The notes: a model not told the origin generated them from the sequence alone. 64,000 nt of DNA from Chlorobiales bacterium (GCA_022360275.1 JAKSDC010000019.1:8501-72500); one strand, 5' to 3'. Positions 1 to 9,001 are shown, counted from the first letter of the stretch. Program-made: numbers and translations.

Positions 1-417
1 CTCAGCGGGAAAAAAGCCGCGATCTATGTCGGAGGAGCGTTCAAGGCGTTTTCGCTTATCAAGGCCCTGGCCTCGATAGATATGGATGTCGTCCTGGCCG
101 GTTCGCAAACCGGCAACAAGGATGACTATGCAGGATTGAAAGACATGTGCGATGAGGGGACCATCATTGTTGACGACTCGAATCCTGTCGAACTCTCGAA
201 ATTCATTCTCGAAAAAGAAGCCGATCTGCTGATAGGAGGTGTGAAGGAACGACCGATCGCCTATAAACTCGGTGTCGGCTTCTGTGATCACAACCATGAA
301 AGAAAAATACCGCTTGCCGGTTTTGTCGGCATGCTGAACTTCGCAAAAGAGGTCTACCAGTCTGTCATGAGCCCGGTATGGCAATTTGCTCCGAGAAAAG
401 GAGGAGGTCAATTATGA
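1..417 (+). CDS. nifE: Nitrogenase cofactor scaffold NifE, C-terminal fragment
   Basis: The reading frame is open from the first base and encodes the last 138 residues of a NifD/NifE-type protein; its start lies outside the window. The call rests on the Rossmann-like segment AIYVGGAFKAFSL, the HNHERKIPLAGF stretch typical of the family, and its position just before nifN. NifE pairs with NifN as the scaffold on which the FeMo-cofactor precursor made by NifB matures. The stop codon overlaps the nifN start (ATGA), so the two are probably translationally coupled, as expected for subunits of one complex. The upstream part of the operon (nifH, I1, I2, D, K in green sulfur bacteria) is not visible. 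NifD or a VnfE-type paralogue is excluded only by context. Confidence 0.9.
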   Translation, partial: LSGKKAAIYVGGAFKAFSLIKALASIDMDVVLAGSQTGNKDDYAGLKDMCDEGTIIVDDSNPVELSKFILEKEADLLIGGVKERPIAYKLGVGFCDHNHERKIPLAGFVGMLNFAKEVYQSVMSPVWQFAPRKGGGQL

Positions 418-1766
418 AAACTGCAAAAACAGCCACCCAGAACGCCTGTAAACTTTGCAATCCGCTTGGTGCATGCCTGGCGTTCAAGGGCATAGAAAAA
501 TGCGTACCGTTCCTGCATGGGTCCCAGGGATGCGCCACCTATATCCGGCGCTACCTTATCAGCCATTTCAAGGAACCGGTAGACATTGCTTCGTCCAACT
601 TCAATGAGGATACAGCGGTTTTCGGCGGAAGCCACAATCTGAAACTCGGTCTGCAGAACATCACGAAACAATACAAACCGGAAGTTATCGGCATTGCGAC
701 GACCTGTCTTTCCGAAACCATCGGGGACGATGTCGATATGATCCTCAGGGAGTATACTGAAAATGCCGACCCGAACCAGCCAATCCCCCTGATGATACAT
801 GCCTCGACGCCAAGTTACCAGGGCAGCCATATCGACGGGTTTCACGCGGCATTGAGAGCAACGGTCGAAAAGCTTGCAGAAGGAGGTCCTAAACAAAACC
901 TGTTGAATCTCTTTCCCAACATGGTCTCGCCTGCAGATCTGAGGTATCTCAAAGAGATTCTGGAAAACTTCAGCCTGCCCTCGGTGATTCTTCCGGATTA
1001 CTCGGAAACGCTTGACGGAGGACCGTGGGGAGAGTATCACAGAATTCCAAAAGGGGGAACGCCGCTGAATACCATCCTCAAATGCGGAACGGCTGCAGCA
1101 AGCATCGAGTTTACCTCGATCCTCGCTGAGGATAAATCACCAGCCGGATACCTGGAAGAAAAATTCGGAGTCCCCCATTACCGGTTTTGCCTCCCGATCG
1201 GCATCGGACAGAGCGACAAGTTTTTCGAACTGCTCGAAAGACTGTCGGAGAAACCGATGCCGGAACGATACGAAGACGAGCGTCGACGGCTTGTCGATGC
1301 ATATGCGGACGGGCATAAATATGTATTCGGTAAAAAAGCAATTGTGTACGGCGAAGAAGATCTTGTGATCGCACTGACGGTCTTTCTGAGAGAAATCGGC
1401 ATAACACCGGTCCTTTGCGTATCGGGCGGCAAGAGCGGTTTTCTGAAAAAACGTCTTGCCGAGCTGGTGCCGGACCTCGACAACCTCGGGATACAGGTTC
1501 GCGACGGTGCAGATTTCGTCGACATCGAAGAGGAAGCAAAAAAACACAAACCGGACCTTTTAATCGGCAACAGCAAAGGTTTTACCATGTCCCGGAAGAA
1601 CCGGATTCCAATGATCCGTGTCGGGTTTCCGATTCATGACAGGTTCGGCGGCCAGCGGCTGCACCACATCGGATACAGGGGAACCCAGGAACTGTTTGAC
1701 AGAATCGTGAACACAGTTATCGAACACAGACAGAATTCATCACCAATCGGCTACACATACATGTAA
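414..1766 (+). CDS. nifN: Nitrogenase cofactor scaffold NifN
   Basis: This encodes a 450-residue NifK/NifN-family protein, the partner of NifE in the cytoplasmic E2N2 scaffold that holds the iron-sulfur precursor during FeMo-cofactor synthesis. The N-terminus is cysteine-rich (Cys12, Cys15, Cys21, Cys30, Cys40), and the segment PFLHGSQGCATYIRRY is the family cluster-binding region. I chose the ATG at 414 over the in-frame ATG at 378, because GGAGG lies just upstream of 414 and the start overlaps the nifE stop by four bases. The earlier start would add twelve basic residues unlike the family. nifB follows after 11 bases. Confidence 0.95.
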   Translation: MKTAKTATQNACKLCNPLGACLAFKGIEKCVPFLHGSQGCATYIRRYLISHFKEPVDIASSNFNEDTAVFGGSHNLKLGLQNITKQYKPEVIGIATTCLSETIGDDVDMILREYTENADPNQPIPLMIHASTPSYQGSHIDGFHAALRATVEKLAEGGPKQNLLNLFPNMVSPADLRYLKEILENFSLPSVILPDYSETLDGGPWGEYHRIPKGGTPLNTILKCGTAAASIEFTSILAEDKSPAGYLEEKFGVPHYRFCLPIGIGQSDKFFELLERLSEKPMPERYEDERRRLVDAYADGHKYVFGKKAIVYGEEDLVIALTVFLREIGITPVLCVSGGKSGFLKKRLAELVPDLDNLGIQVRDGADFVDIEEEAKKHKPDLLIGNSKGFTMSRKNRIPMIRVGFPIHDRFGGQRLHHIGYRGTQELFDRIVNTVIEHRQNSSPIGYTYM

Positions 1767-1777
1767 GGGGACGTACC

Positions 1778-3052
1778 ATGACGCTATCTATTGATAAACA
1801 CCCGTGCTTCAACGATGCATCGAGGCACACTTTCGGACGCATTCACCTTCCTGTGGCGCCGAAATGCAATATCCAATGCAACTACTGCAACAGGAAATTC
1901 GACTGTCTGAACGAGAACCGGCCCGGTGTCACCAGCAAAGTGCTTACGCCACACCAGGCCCTGCACTACCTTGACCGGGCGCTTGAACTTTCGCCGAATA
2001 TTTCAGTCGTCGGCATTGCCGGGCCGGGCGACCCTTTCGCAAATCCCGAGGAGACAATGGAAACACTTCACCTTGTCCGGCAAAAGTATCCTGACATGCT
2101 TCTTTGCGTGGCAACCAACGGCCTGAATGTGACACCTTCTATCGGGGAACTTGCAGAATTGAAGGTAAGTCACGTAACGTTGACCATCAACGCGGTTGAT
2201 CCGGAAATCGGCGCCGAAGTCTATGCCTGGGTACGGCTTGGAAAAAAAGTATACCGGGACCTCAATGCCGCAGGACTGTTACTGGAAAACCAGCTTGAGG
2301 CACTCAAGACGCTCAAGGAAAAGGGAGTCACCGCCAAAATTAATTCGATCATCATTCCCGGCATCAATGACCGCCATGTTATTGATGTTGCCAAAAAGGT
2401 ATCTGAACTCGGGGCTGATATTTTCAATGCTTTACCCTATTACCATACGGAAGAAACCATCTTCGAAAACATACCTGAACCGCATTCCGAACTGGTAACT
2501 GCGATACAGAAAGAAACTGCGCAATACCTTCCGCAGATGAAACACTGCGCACGGTGCAGAGCGGATGCCATCGGCATCATCGGTCAGGAAAACAGTGATG
2601 AGATCATGAAACAACTGATGGAAGCGGCAAAATTACCGAGAAAACCTTCGGAAAACAGGCCCTATATCGCTGTTGCGAGCATGGAAGGAGTTTTGATCAA
2701 CCAGCACCTCGGTGAAGCCGATCGTTTTCTTGTCTATGCAATGGACACTGACCACGACCGTCCTGTTCTGGTGGAATCCCGGTCGGCACCGCCTCCCGGC
2801 GGAGGCACAATGCGCTGGGAAGCCGTTGCCGCTCTTCTGCTTGACTGCCGTGCGCTCCTGGTCAACGGAGCAGGAGAATCACCTAAAAAAGTGCTTAACG
2901 GCAGCGGCATGGAAGTTTATACGCTCGACGGGCTCATCGAAGAAGGGGTTTCAGGAGTGTTTACCGGTAAAGATATGAGCCGCATGACAAGAATCAGCCA
3001 GATGCACGCCTGCAAGACAAGCTGTTCCGGCACCGGCAGCGGATGCGGGTGA
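1778..3052 (+). CDS. nifB: FeMo-cofactor biosynthesis radical SAM protein NifB with NifX-like C-terminal domain
   Basis: NifB is a radical SAM enzyme that fuses two 4Fe-4S clusters and inserts carbide to make NifB-co, the core of FeMo-cofactor. The CxxxCxxC motif is at Cys30, Cys34 and Cys37, followed by the GPGDPFANPEET segment that contacts SAM. Residues from about 300 onward form a dinitrogenase iron-molybdenum cofactor-binding (NifX/NafY-like) domain, so this is the long two-domain NifB. The tail is rich in Cys and Gly (HACKTSCSGTGSGCG) and could give extra cluster ligands. At 424 residues the length fits the two-domain form. It is third in the nifE-nifN-nifB operon, with 11 bases after nifN. 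Confidence 0.96.
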   Translation: MTLSIDKHPCFNDASRHTFGRIHLPVAPKCNIQCNYCNRKFDCLNENRPGVTSKVLTPHQALHYLDRALELSPNISVVGIAGPGDPFANPEETMETLHLVRQKYPDMLLCVATNGLNVTPSIGELAELKVSHVTLTINAVDPEIGAEVYAWVRLGKKVYRDLNAAGLLLENQLEALKTLKEKGVTAKINSIIIPGINDRHVIDVAKKVSELGADIFNALPYYHTEETIFENIPEPHSELVTAIQKETAQYLPQMKHCARCRADAIGIIGQENSDEIMKQLMEAAKLPRKPSENRPYIAVASMEGVLINQHLGEADRFLVYAMDTDHDRPVLVESRSAPPPGGGTMRWEAVAALLLDCRALLVNGAGESPKKVLNGSGMEVYTLDGLIEEGVSGVFTGKDMSRMTRISQMHACKTSCSGTGSGCG

Positions 3053-3068
3053 GGTAAGGAAAGGCAAA

Positions 3069-3090
3069 AGTAAAAATTCAAAAGTCAAAA
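3069..3090. repeat. Degenerate heptamer array, NTCAAAA family
   Basis: Downstream of nifB the sequence reads as consecutive seven-base units GTAAAAA, TTCAAAA, GTCAAAA, G. The same unit family recurs at 8916-8945, 9236-9257 and 60276-60316, always between genes. Confidence 0.6.
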
Positions 3091-3113
3091 GGGCTGGAAA
3101 CCTGTTTTTTCCA

Positions 3114-3182
3114 AATCGTACTCGTACTCAGCGAAACGGTAATCGTACTCGACTTTCAAAGGTTAACGAGTACGATTACGGG
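3114..3182. repeat. AGTACGATTACG-type repeat with 13-bp hairpin
   Basis: Several copies of a motif related to CGAGTACGATTACG occur in both orientations here. GTAATCGTACTCG at 3139-3151 and CGAGTACGATTAC at 3167-3179 are perfect inverted copies separated by 15 bases and can form a 13-bp stem. Related motifs occur at 42931-42982. The hairpin could terminate nifB transcription, but it lacks a T-tract. Confidence 0.6.
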
Positions 3183-3199
3183 TAAGCACTGATATCCCA

Positions 3200-3234
3200 T
3201 TCAACAAATAAACAAATCAACAGTTCAACAATTC
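3200..3234. repeat. Degenerate octamer array, TTCAACAA family
   Basis: The sequence reads as eight-base units TTCAACAA, ATAAACAA, ATCAACAG, TTCAACAA, TTC just upstream of the ferredoxin gene. Related arrays, some on the other strand, are at 12332-12363, 42996-43020, 55029-55049 and 60209-60245. Confidence 0.65.
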
Positions 3235-3246
3235 TTTATAACAACC

Positions 3247-3558
3247 ATGGAAAAACCGAAACATCACATTCTGGTCTGCGGAAGCTTTCGCGCGCAGGGC
3301 ACCCCTCAGGGAATCTGCCATAAAAAAGAATCATCGCAGTTGCTGCCGTATCTTGAAAACGAACTTTCCGACCGGGGCATGACCGATGTTATCGTCTCGG
3401 CAACCGCCTGTCTCAATGTCTGTGAAAAAGGCCCCATTGTCGTTGTTCATCCGGAAAATCAATGGTACGGCGAGATAGATAGCGAGGAAAAAATGGATGA
3501 AATCCTCGACGCTCTTGAGGAAGGAGAAGCATGTGAAGAATATCTCATAAGTGAATAA
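3247..3558 (+). CDS. Thioredoxin-like 2Fe-2S ferredoxin in the nif cluster
   Basis: This 103-residue protein has the cysteine pattern of thioredoxin-fold 2Fe-2S ferredoxins: Cys11, Cys24, Cys55 and Cys59 (CxxxC in the second half, in TACLNVCEKGP). Such small ferredoxins carry electrons or, like the Azotobacter Shethna protein II group, protect nitrogenase. The location after nifB and before modE points to a role in nitrogen fixation, either electron donation to cofactor assembly or protection; which of these cannot be decided from sequence. The spacer from nifB is 194 bases and is filled with repeats, so it may have its own promoter. Its stop overlaps the modE start (TAATG). Confidence 0.85.
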   Translation: MEKPKHHILVCGSFRAQGTPQGICHKKESSQLLPYLENELSDRGMTDVIVSATACLNVCEKGPIVVVHPENQWYGEIDSEEKMDEILDALEEGEACEEYLISE

Positions 3559-4367
3559 TGCCTGCAGACAAAAGATCCATCGAACTGGAAGGGTCGCTCT
3601 GGTTCCGTAAATCCGAAAACAGGTTTCTTGGCGCCGACAGGATCATGCTGCTTGAACAAATCGACGAACTCGGATCAATCAACAAAGCCGCAAAAGCCTT
3701 GAAAATGAGTTACAAAACTGCGTGGCAGTTGATCAACACCATCAACAACCTGTCGGAAAGGGCCATTGTAGAAAGAACGACAGGAGGAAAAGACGGCGGC
3801 GGAACCAGGCTTACCCCGGAAGGCAAAAAAATCCTCAGGCAGTACCGTGTCATCCAGGAAGAGCACAGAAAATTTCTTGGGAATCTCGAGCATCGGCTCG
3901 GAAGCTCTGAAAAGCTTTATCAATTCCTGGAAAGAATATCCGTAAAAGTCAGTGCCAGAAACGTTTTTAGCGGAACGATTGCAACGATTATCCGTGAAAC
4001 GGTCAATGCGGAGATCATCCTTTCCCTCAAAGGTGATATCCGGCTCACAGCTATCGTTACAAGCGGAGCTATAGACAAACTGGGCCTGAAAGAGGGAATG
4101 ACGGCCTATGCCATTATCAAATCCAGTTCAGTCATCATCGGCAAAGATATCGACATTGCAAAAGTCAGCACCCGCAACGTCATTTTCGGGACCGTTGCCA
4201 AAATCATCGACGGCCCGGTCAATGTGGAGATCGATCTCGATATAGGAGGCGGCAATATAATAACCTCGATTATCACTCGTGAGAGTGCAAAAAATCTCGA
4301 CCTCAGGGAAGGCGGCAGAGCATGCGCAATGTTCAAGGCGTCGAGCGTTATCATCGGGGTACATTGA
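3558..4367 (+). CDS. modE: ModE-family molybdate-responsive transcriptional regulator with two Mop domains
   Basis: Residues from about 25 to 110 form the LysR-like winged helix-turn-helix of ModE (segment GSINKAAKALKMSYKTAW). They are followed by two tandem molybdate-binding Mop domains at about 130-195 and 200-267; each opens with SARNVFSGT or STRNVIFGT and ends with SSVIIG. The length of 269 residues fits full-length ModE. In known systems ModE dimers bind molybdate and repress molybdate uptake genes or tune Mo-nitrogenase genes. Translational coupling to the ferredoxin gene and proximity to nifENB suggest it links nif expression to molybdenum supply. No molybdate transporter gene follows in this window. 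Confidence 0.9.
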   Translation: MPADKRSIELEGSLWFRKSENRFLGADRIMLLEQIDELGSINKAAKALKMSYKTAWQLINTINNLSERAIVERTTGGKDGGGTRLTPEGKKILRQYRVIQEEHRKFLGNLEHRLGSSEKLYQFLERISVKVSARNVFSGTIATIIRETVNAEIILSLKGDIRLTAIVTSGAIDKLGLKEGMTAYAIIKSSSVIIGKDIDIAKVSTRNVIFGTVAKIIDGPVNVEIDLDIGGGNIITSIITRESAKNLDLREGGRACAMFKASSVIIGVH

Positions 4368-4394
4368 GGTGATTACCTTCAGCATACCTAAAAA

Positions 4395-6410
4395 TCACCG
4401 ATCATTAGTAAGCGGGAGCCAGCGCTGCAGCATATTCATCATAATCTTGCGTTCAACCGGCTTCGGCACATAATCGTCCATACCTGCATCAAGGCACTGC
4501 TGCCTGTCCTCTTTCGTGGCATTGGCCGTCATGGCAATAATTGGAACCTTGCTGTTCAGCACCTTGCCGGAATTTCTGATTGTTTTTGTCGCCTCATAGC
4601 CGTCCATAACCGGCATCTGCAAATCCATGAGAACCAGTCCATAATTTTTCTGCCGAAGGGCTTCGACCGCTTCAGCACCGTTAAACGCTATATCAATCCT
4701 GTAACCCATTTTTTCAAGCATGGCCCGGGCTACTTTCTGGTTTATCGTATTGTCCTCGACGAGCAAAATCTCCTTCTTTTCTACCGCCATTTCAGAAACA
4801 TCAGCCTGACATTTGCCTGTCCCCGTTTCCTCATGGTCAAACGCAGCATGACTGCCGCTCTCTTTCACCTTTTCAAAGGAAAGCGAAAAGCTGAACGTGG
4901 AGCCCTCTCTTTCACTGCTCCTCAACTCAACCTCTCCACCCATAAACGAAACGAGTTTTCTCACGATCGCAAGACCAAGCCCTTTCCCTCCTTCCTTACG
5001 GGTCGATGACGCATCGATCTGTGTAAAAGGCTGAAAAATCTGATCCTGCTTTTCTTCCGGAATACCGATGCCTGTGTCTTGCACGGAGATTTTGAGGACA
5101 ACCGCATCTTCCGTTTCAGAAACTACCGAAGCAATAACCGCGACCTCTCCTCTATAGGTAAACTTGATGGCGTTTTGAATCAGATTAAGAAGTACCTGTT
5201 TCATGTATCCGGAATAGCCGATGAGAGTGCCCGGAACACTGTCATCAATATCACCTGTAAGCACCAGACCCTTGACGCTCGCCTTTTCTTTCATTATGGC
5301 AATAATATCCAGGAAAAGTTGACGCAGGTTAAACGCTTCTTTCTCCTCATCGATGCGTCCGGCCTCGATTCTGCTGAAATCAAGAATGTCATTGATCAGC
5401 ATCAACAACATCTTGGCACTTGAATACAGCGTATCCGTATAATACCGCTGATCTTTGTCGAGCTTGGTTTCGATCAACAGCTCGGTCATTCCTATCACCG
5501 CATGCAGAGGCGTACGAACCTCATGAGAGATGTTTGCCAAAAACTCACTTTTTGCCTTGTTGGCACTCTCGGCCTCAGCTCGTGCTTTTTTCAGACGCTG
5601 TATAAGTCTGAGTTGTACCAGCTCTTTCTTTTCGACATTATGCTTCTCTTCGATCAGCTTCTCATTAAGCTTTTGAGCGTTTTCAAGTGCACTCCTTATT
5701 TCATGTTGCTGCTCTCTCTCTTTTTCCCTTAGTTCGAGCAGGTCATTACGAAGAAGAACAATTGTCCTGTAGAGTTCGCTAAGCGGATGATCAAGTGGAT
5801 AAAAATCACAGGCCGTATACTCTTCAATATCATGATCATTAAACAGAAGATGCCCACACATTGCAACGAAGTCTTCAATTTCCTTGCGGGATATCACCAC
5901 CTCCTCTTTGTCAGATGATATGGCATAATGTGTATCCTCCCTGTTTATAGACTGAAAGGCCTCTTCAACTGAATCGACAAAAACAAAACGCTGGTTGACA
6001 ACATGAGCAAAGACCGTTAGCATCGTCCTTAACATCTGTGAAGCCCCACAGATATAGGTAACTAAAGGATGACAATTATAGGCAGCATTAATCCTGTTGA
6101 TAGTTTTGGCATAAAAAACCTTGGCATTGATTGATGCCTTTGTAACCGCAGAATAATCAGCGATCCTTATATAGTCACTGTTTTTTAGTCCACCGTCAGC
6201 AAAAATCCGCTCGACGAAAGCAGCTGCCTTTTGGGCAGCCTCGAAGTGAACCTCTCCACCGAGAGAAGTAAAAAAAAGTTTGCCGGGAATAACGCCGCTG
6301 TGGTAATATGCACCGGTACCGGGATCGTCGAACTGCCATTCAGGGCGGAATTCCAGCATGTCATAACTGAAACGGGGGGACCTGCCTGCTCGGCCTTGAG
6401 ACTGGTTCAT
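4395..6410 (-). CDS. Hybrid sensor histidine kinase with REC domain and unnamed N-terminal domain
   Basis: The 671-residue protein has an N-terminal region of about 200 residues that I do not recognise. A segment there (SDYIRIADYSAVTKASINAK) resembles the strand-helix pattern of STAS-like folds. It is followed by a coiled coil at about 215-290 rich in Glu, Lys and Arg. The HisKA domain has His296 in NISHEVRTP. The HATPase domain has an N-box with Asn409 and Asn413 and a G1 box at Asp445-TGIG. The receiver domain has phospho-acceptor Asp596 in MDLQMP and Lys650. No transmembrane segment is visible, so it should be cytoplasmic. There is no Hpt domain; a stand-alone Hpt protein lies at 30454. 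It converges with modE, 27 bases apart. The signal sensed is unknown. Confidence 0.9.
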   Translation of the reverse strand: MNQSQGRAGRSPRFSYDMLEFRPEWQFDDPGTGAYYHSGVIPGKLFFTSLGGEVHFEAAQKAAAFVERIFADGGLKNSDYIRIADYSAVTKASINAKVFYAKTINRINAAYNCHPLVTYICGASQMLRTMLTVFAHVVNQRFVFVDSVEEAFQSINREDTHYAISSDKEEVVISRKEIEDFVAMCGHLLFNDHDIEEYTACDFYPLDHPLSELYRTIVLLRNDLLELREKEREQQHEIRSALENAQKLNEKLIEEKHNVEKKELVQLRLIQRLKKARAEAESANKAKSEFLANISHEVRTPLHAVIGMTELLIETKLDKDQRYYTDTLYSSAKMLLMLINDILDFSRIEAGRIDEEKEAFNLRQLFLDIIAIMKEKASVKGLVLTGDIDDSVPGTLIGYSGYMKQVLLNLIQNAIKFTYRGEVAVIASVVSETEDAVVLKISVQDTGIGIPEEKQDQIFQPFTQIDASSTRKEGGKGLGLAIVRKLVSFMGGEVELRSSEREGSTFSFSLSFEKVKESGSHAAFDHEETGTGKCQADVSEMAVEKKEILLVEDNTINQKVARAMLEKMGYRIDIAFNGAEAVEALRQKNYGLVLMDLQMPVMDGYEATKTIRNSGKVLNSKVPIIAMTANATKEDRQQCLDAGMDDYVPKPVERKIMMNMLQRWLPLTNDR

Positions 6411-6542
6411 CAGAATTGTTTTTTAACAGCCTTGTTTTCAACACCATCTTGTACAATAATAACAACTGCACATGTGCCGTTGTAAGAAAGCCTGTGTGCA
6501 TAAGTTACTTTTATTGAACCCCAACGGCAAACAGAAAAAATC

Positions 6543-7592
6543 TCAACAGATTCTGGGCAATTGTTCACCCAGAGGCATTTCCAGAATACGCCGGCTCCCC
6601 AACGGCGTGCGAATAATGACCATTCCGGGATGGTCGTTTACCACGTTACCGATAATAGAGGCATGACTGCCTGATACTTCGGAATCCTGCTGCATGATCT
6701 GCAACACTATTTCCGCACTGTCCTGCGGGACTGCAACAACCACCTTGCCCTCATTAGCAACCGTAAGCGGATCTATACCGAGAAGCTCGCAGGCACCCTG
6801 GACATCCGAACGAATCGGCAGGGATGCTTCGTTGATAACAATACCTGCCCCCGAGGCACTTGCAAGTTCATTCAGAGTCGCTGCAAGCCCTCCCCTTGTC
6901 GGATCCCTCATTGCATGAATTTGGGGTACCTCATCCAGTATTGCGGAAATCAAACCGCTCAATGAGGCCGTATCACTCGTGATTTCCGATTGAAAGGAAA
7001 GACCTTCCCGGGCTGTCATAACCGCCATTCCATGATCACCCAAGGTACCCGAAACAATAATGCTGTCACCAGACCTGAGGTTCCCGCAGGATATGTCAAC
7101 CCCTTCTCTGATAACCCCTATTCCCGAGGTATTGATGAATATTCCGTCACACTGACCTTTCTCAACGACTTTGGTATCACCTGTTACAACCTGTACACCG
7201 GTTTTGCCCGCGGCCTCGGCCATACTCGTCACTATTCGCCGAAGATCTGAAAGAGGGTATCCCTCTTCGAGCACAAAGCCTGCGCTGAGATAGAGAGGAA
7301 TCGCTCCGCCGACCGCAAGATCGTTAACCGTCCCATTCACCGCCAGGTCACCGATATCCCCCCCCGGAAAAAAAACCGGAGCGACGACGAATGTATCCGT
7401 GGTAAACGCAATCTCGCCCGAATCAAGAGAAATTTTTGCCTGGTCATCAAGTACATTGAGCATGCTGTTTCCGAGGTAGGGCAAAAAAATCTCCCGGGTC
7501 AGTTCACGGGAAAGCTCCCCTCCCGCTCCGTGCGCCATTTGTATGGTTTCATGTCTGAGAAGAGGTGAAGGACAGTGTAAATCCATAGACAT
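6543..7592 (-). CDS. hypE: Hydrogenase maturation protein HypE
   Basis: HypE dehydrates a C-terminal cysteine thiocarbamate, formed by HypF, to thiocyanate, which becomes the CN ligands of the NiFe-hydrogenase iron. The protein ends in the diagnostic PRIC, whose Cys349 carries the carbamoyl group. The ATP-binding PurM-like fold is marked by FTTDTFVVAP, GDIGDLAVNGTVNDLAV and DPTRGGLAATLNELA. The length of 349 residues is normal. It is the last gene of the minus-strand hypA-B-F-C-D-E operon. The ATG at 7592 is used; a second ATG two codons in is equally possible. The spacer to hypD holds octamer repeats. Confidence 0.96.
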   Translation of the reverse strand: MSMDLHCPSPLLRHETIQMAHGAGGELSRELTREIFLPYLGNSMLNVLDDQAKISLDSGEIAFTTDTFVVAPVFFPGGDIGDLAVNGTVNDLAVGGAIPLYLSAGFVLEEGYPLSDLRRIVTSMAEAAGKTGVQVVTGDTKVVEKGQCDGIFINTSGIGVIREGVDISCGNLRSGDSIIVSGTLGDHGMAVMTAREGLSFQSEITSDTASLSGLISAILDEVPQIHAMRDPTRGGLAATLNELASASGAGIVINEASLPIRSDVQGACELLGIDPLTVANEGKVVVAVPQDSAEIVLQIMQQDSEVSGSHASIIGNVVNDHPGMVIIRTPLGSRRILEMPLGEQLPRIC

Positions 7593-7618
7593 AACTTGTT
7601 TTTTTACGGGATAAAAAA

Positions 7619-7696
7619 AGCTTGATAGCGAGTTAGCTTAAATCGCTGCCGTTGAGTATTAAAGCTATCCGGCCATCAAGCCATCTGGCTGTCAAG
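7619..7696. repeat. Octamer arrays, AGCYATCN family, in both orientations between hypD and hypE
   Basis: At 7662-7696 the plus strand reads as units AGCTATCC, GGCCATCA, AGCCATCT, GGCTGTCA, AG. At 7619-7640 the minus strand reads as AAGCTAAC, TCGCTATC, AAGC. The first array runs up to and across the hypD stop codon at 7692-7694. Related arrays lie at 8789-8809 and 8964-9000. Confidence 0.6.
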
Positions 7697-8780
7697 CCCT
7701 CTTGTGATACTTGTAATATGCCGCGCAGGTCCCTTCTGCGGAAACCATCGGTGCCCCGAGAGGATCCAGGGGGGTACACTCTTTCCCGAAAGCACCACAC
7801 TCCCCAGGGTTGATGATACCCTGCAGCACCTCGCCACTCCTGCACAACGGCGATTCATCCGGCTGTATGTGAGCCACGTCATACTTTTTCTCAGCATCGA
7901 AGGAAGAAAATTCTCCTCGCAAACGTATGCCGCTTTGAGGTATAACTCCGATACCACGCCACTGCCGATCCGCGACTTCAAAAACTTCATTAACGGTTTT
8001 TCTTGCAACCTCATTTCCCTCCCGGCTCACTACCCTGCTGTACTCATTGAAGACACCCAACCTCCCTGATTCCAGCATTTCTATAACCCGCAATATTCCA
8101 GAAAGAATATCCACCGGCTCGAAACCGGTCGGCACGATCGGGACATGATACTTTTCAGCTATCGATTCATATTCTTCGTACCCCGTAATCGTGCACACGT
8201 GTCCTGCCGCAAGAAATCCCTCCACTGTTTTCTGTTCAGAGGAAAGTATCGTTTTCATTGCAGGAGGCACCATGAACTGGCTGACAAGTTCGCTGAAATT
8301 GTTCAATCCCTCTTTTGCCGCCTGTTTTACAGCCATGGCGTTTCCCGGCGCGGTTGTCTCAAAACCTATCGCAAGAAAAACCACCTCCTTGTGTGGATTG
8401 TCTCTTGCAATTGCAAGTGCCTCAAGTGGAGAATAAACGACACGAACATCTGCGCCTTCACTTCTCGCGGTTAAAAGATCCTTGCCGCTCCCCGGCACCC
8501 GTAGCATGTCACCGAAACTTGCAAGAACCACTTCCGGCCTTTCTGCAATCGATAATGCCCTGTCAAGCGTTTCCAGGGGAGTTACACAGACCGGACAACC
8601 CGGACCGTGTACCAACCTGATTGCATCGGGAAGCAACTGATCAATGCCGTTTCTGATTATGGAATGGGTTTGGCCTCCGCATATCTCCATAATGGACCAT
8701 GGCCTTGTCACGGAATCCTTAATTTTTTTGAGAATACGTCGCGCTCTATCGGGATCCCTGTATTCATCGATGTATTTCAT
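7692..8780 (-). CDS. hypD: Hydrogenase maturation protein HypD
   Basis: HypD is a 4Fe-4S protein that, with HypC, forms the platform on which Fe(CN)2CO is assembled for NiFe-hydrogenases. The conserved cysteines appear as Cys34 in EICGGQTHS and Cys62/Cys65 in [10 protein letters not shown], matching the E. coli Cys41, Cys69 and Cys72 pattern. Further family motifs are [12 protein letters not shown] and [12 protein letters not shown]. The length of 362 residues is typical. It lies between hypC and hypE, separated by spacers of 221 and 99 bases that are made largely of short tandem repeats. Confidence 0.96.
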   Translation of the reverse strand: MKYIDEYRDPDRARRILKKIKDSVTRPWSIMEICGGQTHSIIRNGIDQLLPDAIRLVHGPGCPVCVTPLETLDRALSIAERPEVVLASFGDMLRVPGSGKDLLTARSEGADVRVVYSPLEALAIARDNPHKEVVFLAIGFETTAPGNAMAVKQAAKEGLNNFSELVSQFMVPPAMKTILSSEQKTVEGFLAAGHVCTITGYEEYESIAEKYHVPIVPTGFEPVDILSGILRVIEMLESGRLGVFNEYSRVVSREGNEVARKTVNEVFEVADRQWRGIGVIPQSGIRLRGEFSSFDAEKKYDVAHIQPDESPLCRSGEVLQGIINPGECGAFGKECTPLDPLGAPMVSAEGTCAAYYKYHKRA

Positions 8781-8788
8781 TGTATACC

Positions 8789-8809
8789 GCTGGTTAGCTT
8801 GATGGCTTT
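8789..8809. repeat. Octamer array fragment, AGCYATCN family, minus orientation
   Basis: The minus strand reads AAAGCCATCAAGCTAACCAG, that is units AAGCCATC, AAGCTAAC, CAGC, immediately upstream of the hypD start on the transcribed strand. Confidence 0.45.
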
Positions 8810-8915
8810 AACGCACATAGATCCTACAAGCGGGAATTCGCACAAAAATGATCACTCAACGCTCGTTGTTTTTCGCTCAGAACTCAAAATCCGAGAACGG
8901 GTTAATTACATTATA

Positions 8916-8945
8916 CCTTTTGAGCTTTTACTTTTGACTTTATCC
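8916..8945. repeat. Heptamer array, TTTTGAC family, between hypC and hypD
   Basis: The plus strand reads CCTTTTG, AGCTTTT, ACTTTTG, ACTTTAT. It is the reverse complement of the NTCAAAA unit seen at 3069 and 9236. Confidence 0.55.
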
Positions 8946-8963
8946 TCCAGGCTCTTTAACTCT

Positions 8964-9000
8964 TTGCTATCCAGCTATCGAGCCAACCAGCTTTCCAGTC
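8964..9000. repeat. Octamer array, AGCYATCN family, at the hypC 3' end
   Basis: The plus strand reads TGCTATCC, AGCTATCG, AGCCAACC, AGCTTTCC, AG and stops one base short of the hypC stop codon at 9002. Confidence 0.6.
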
Positions 9001-9001
9001 A

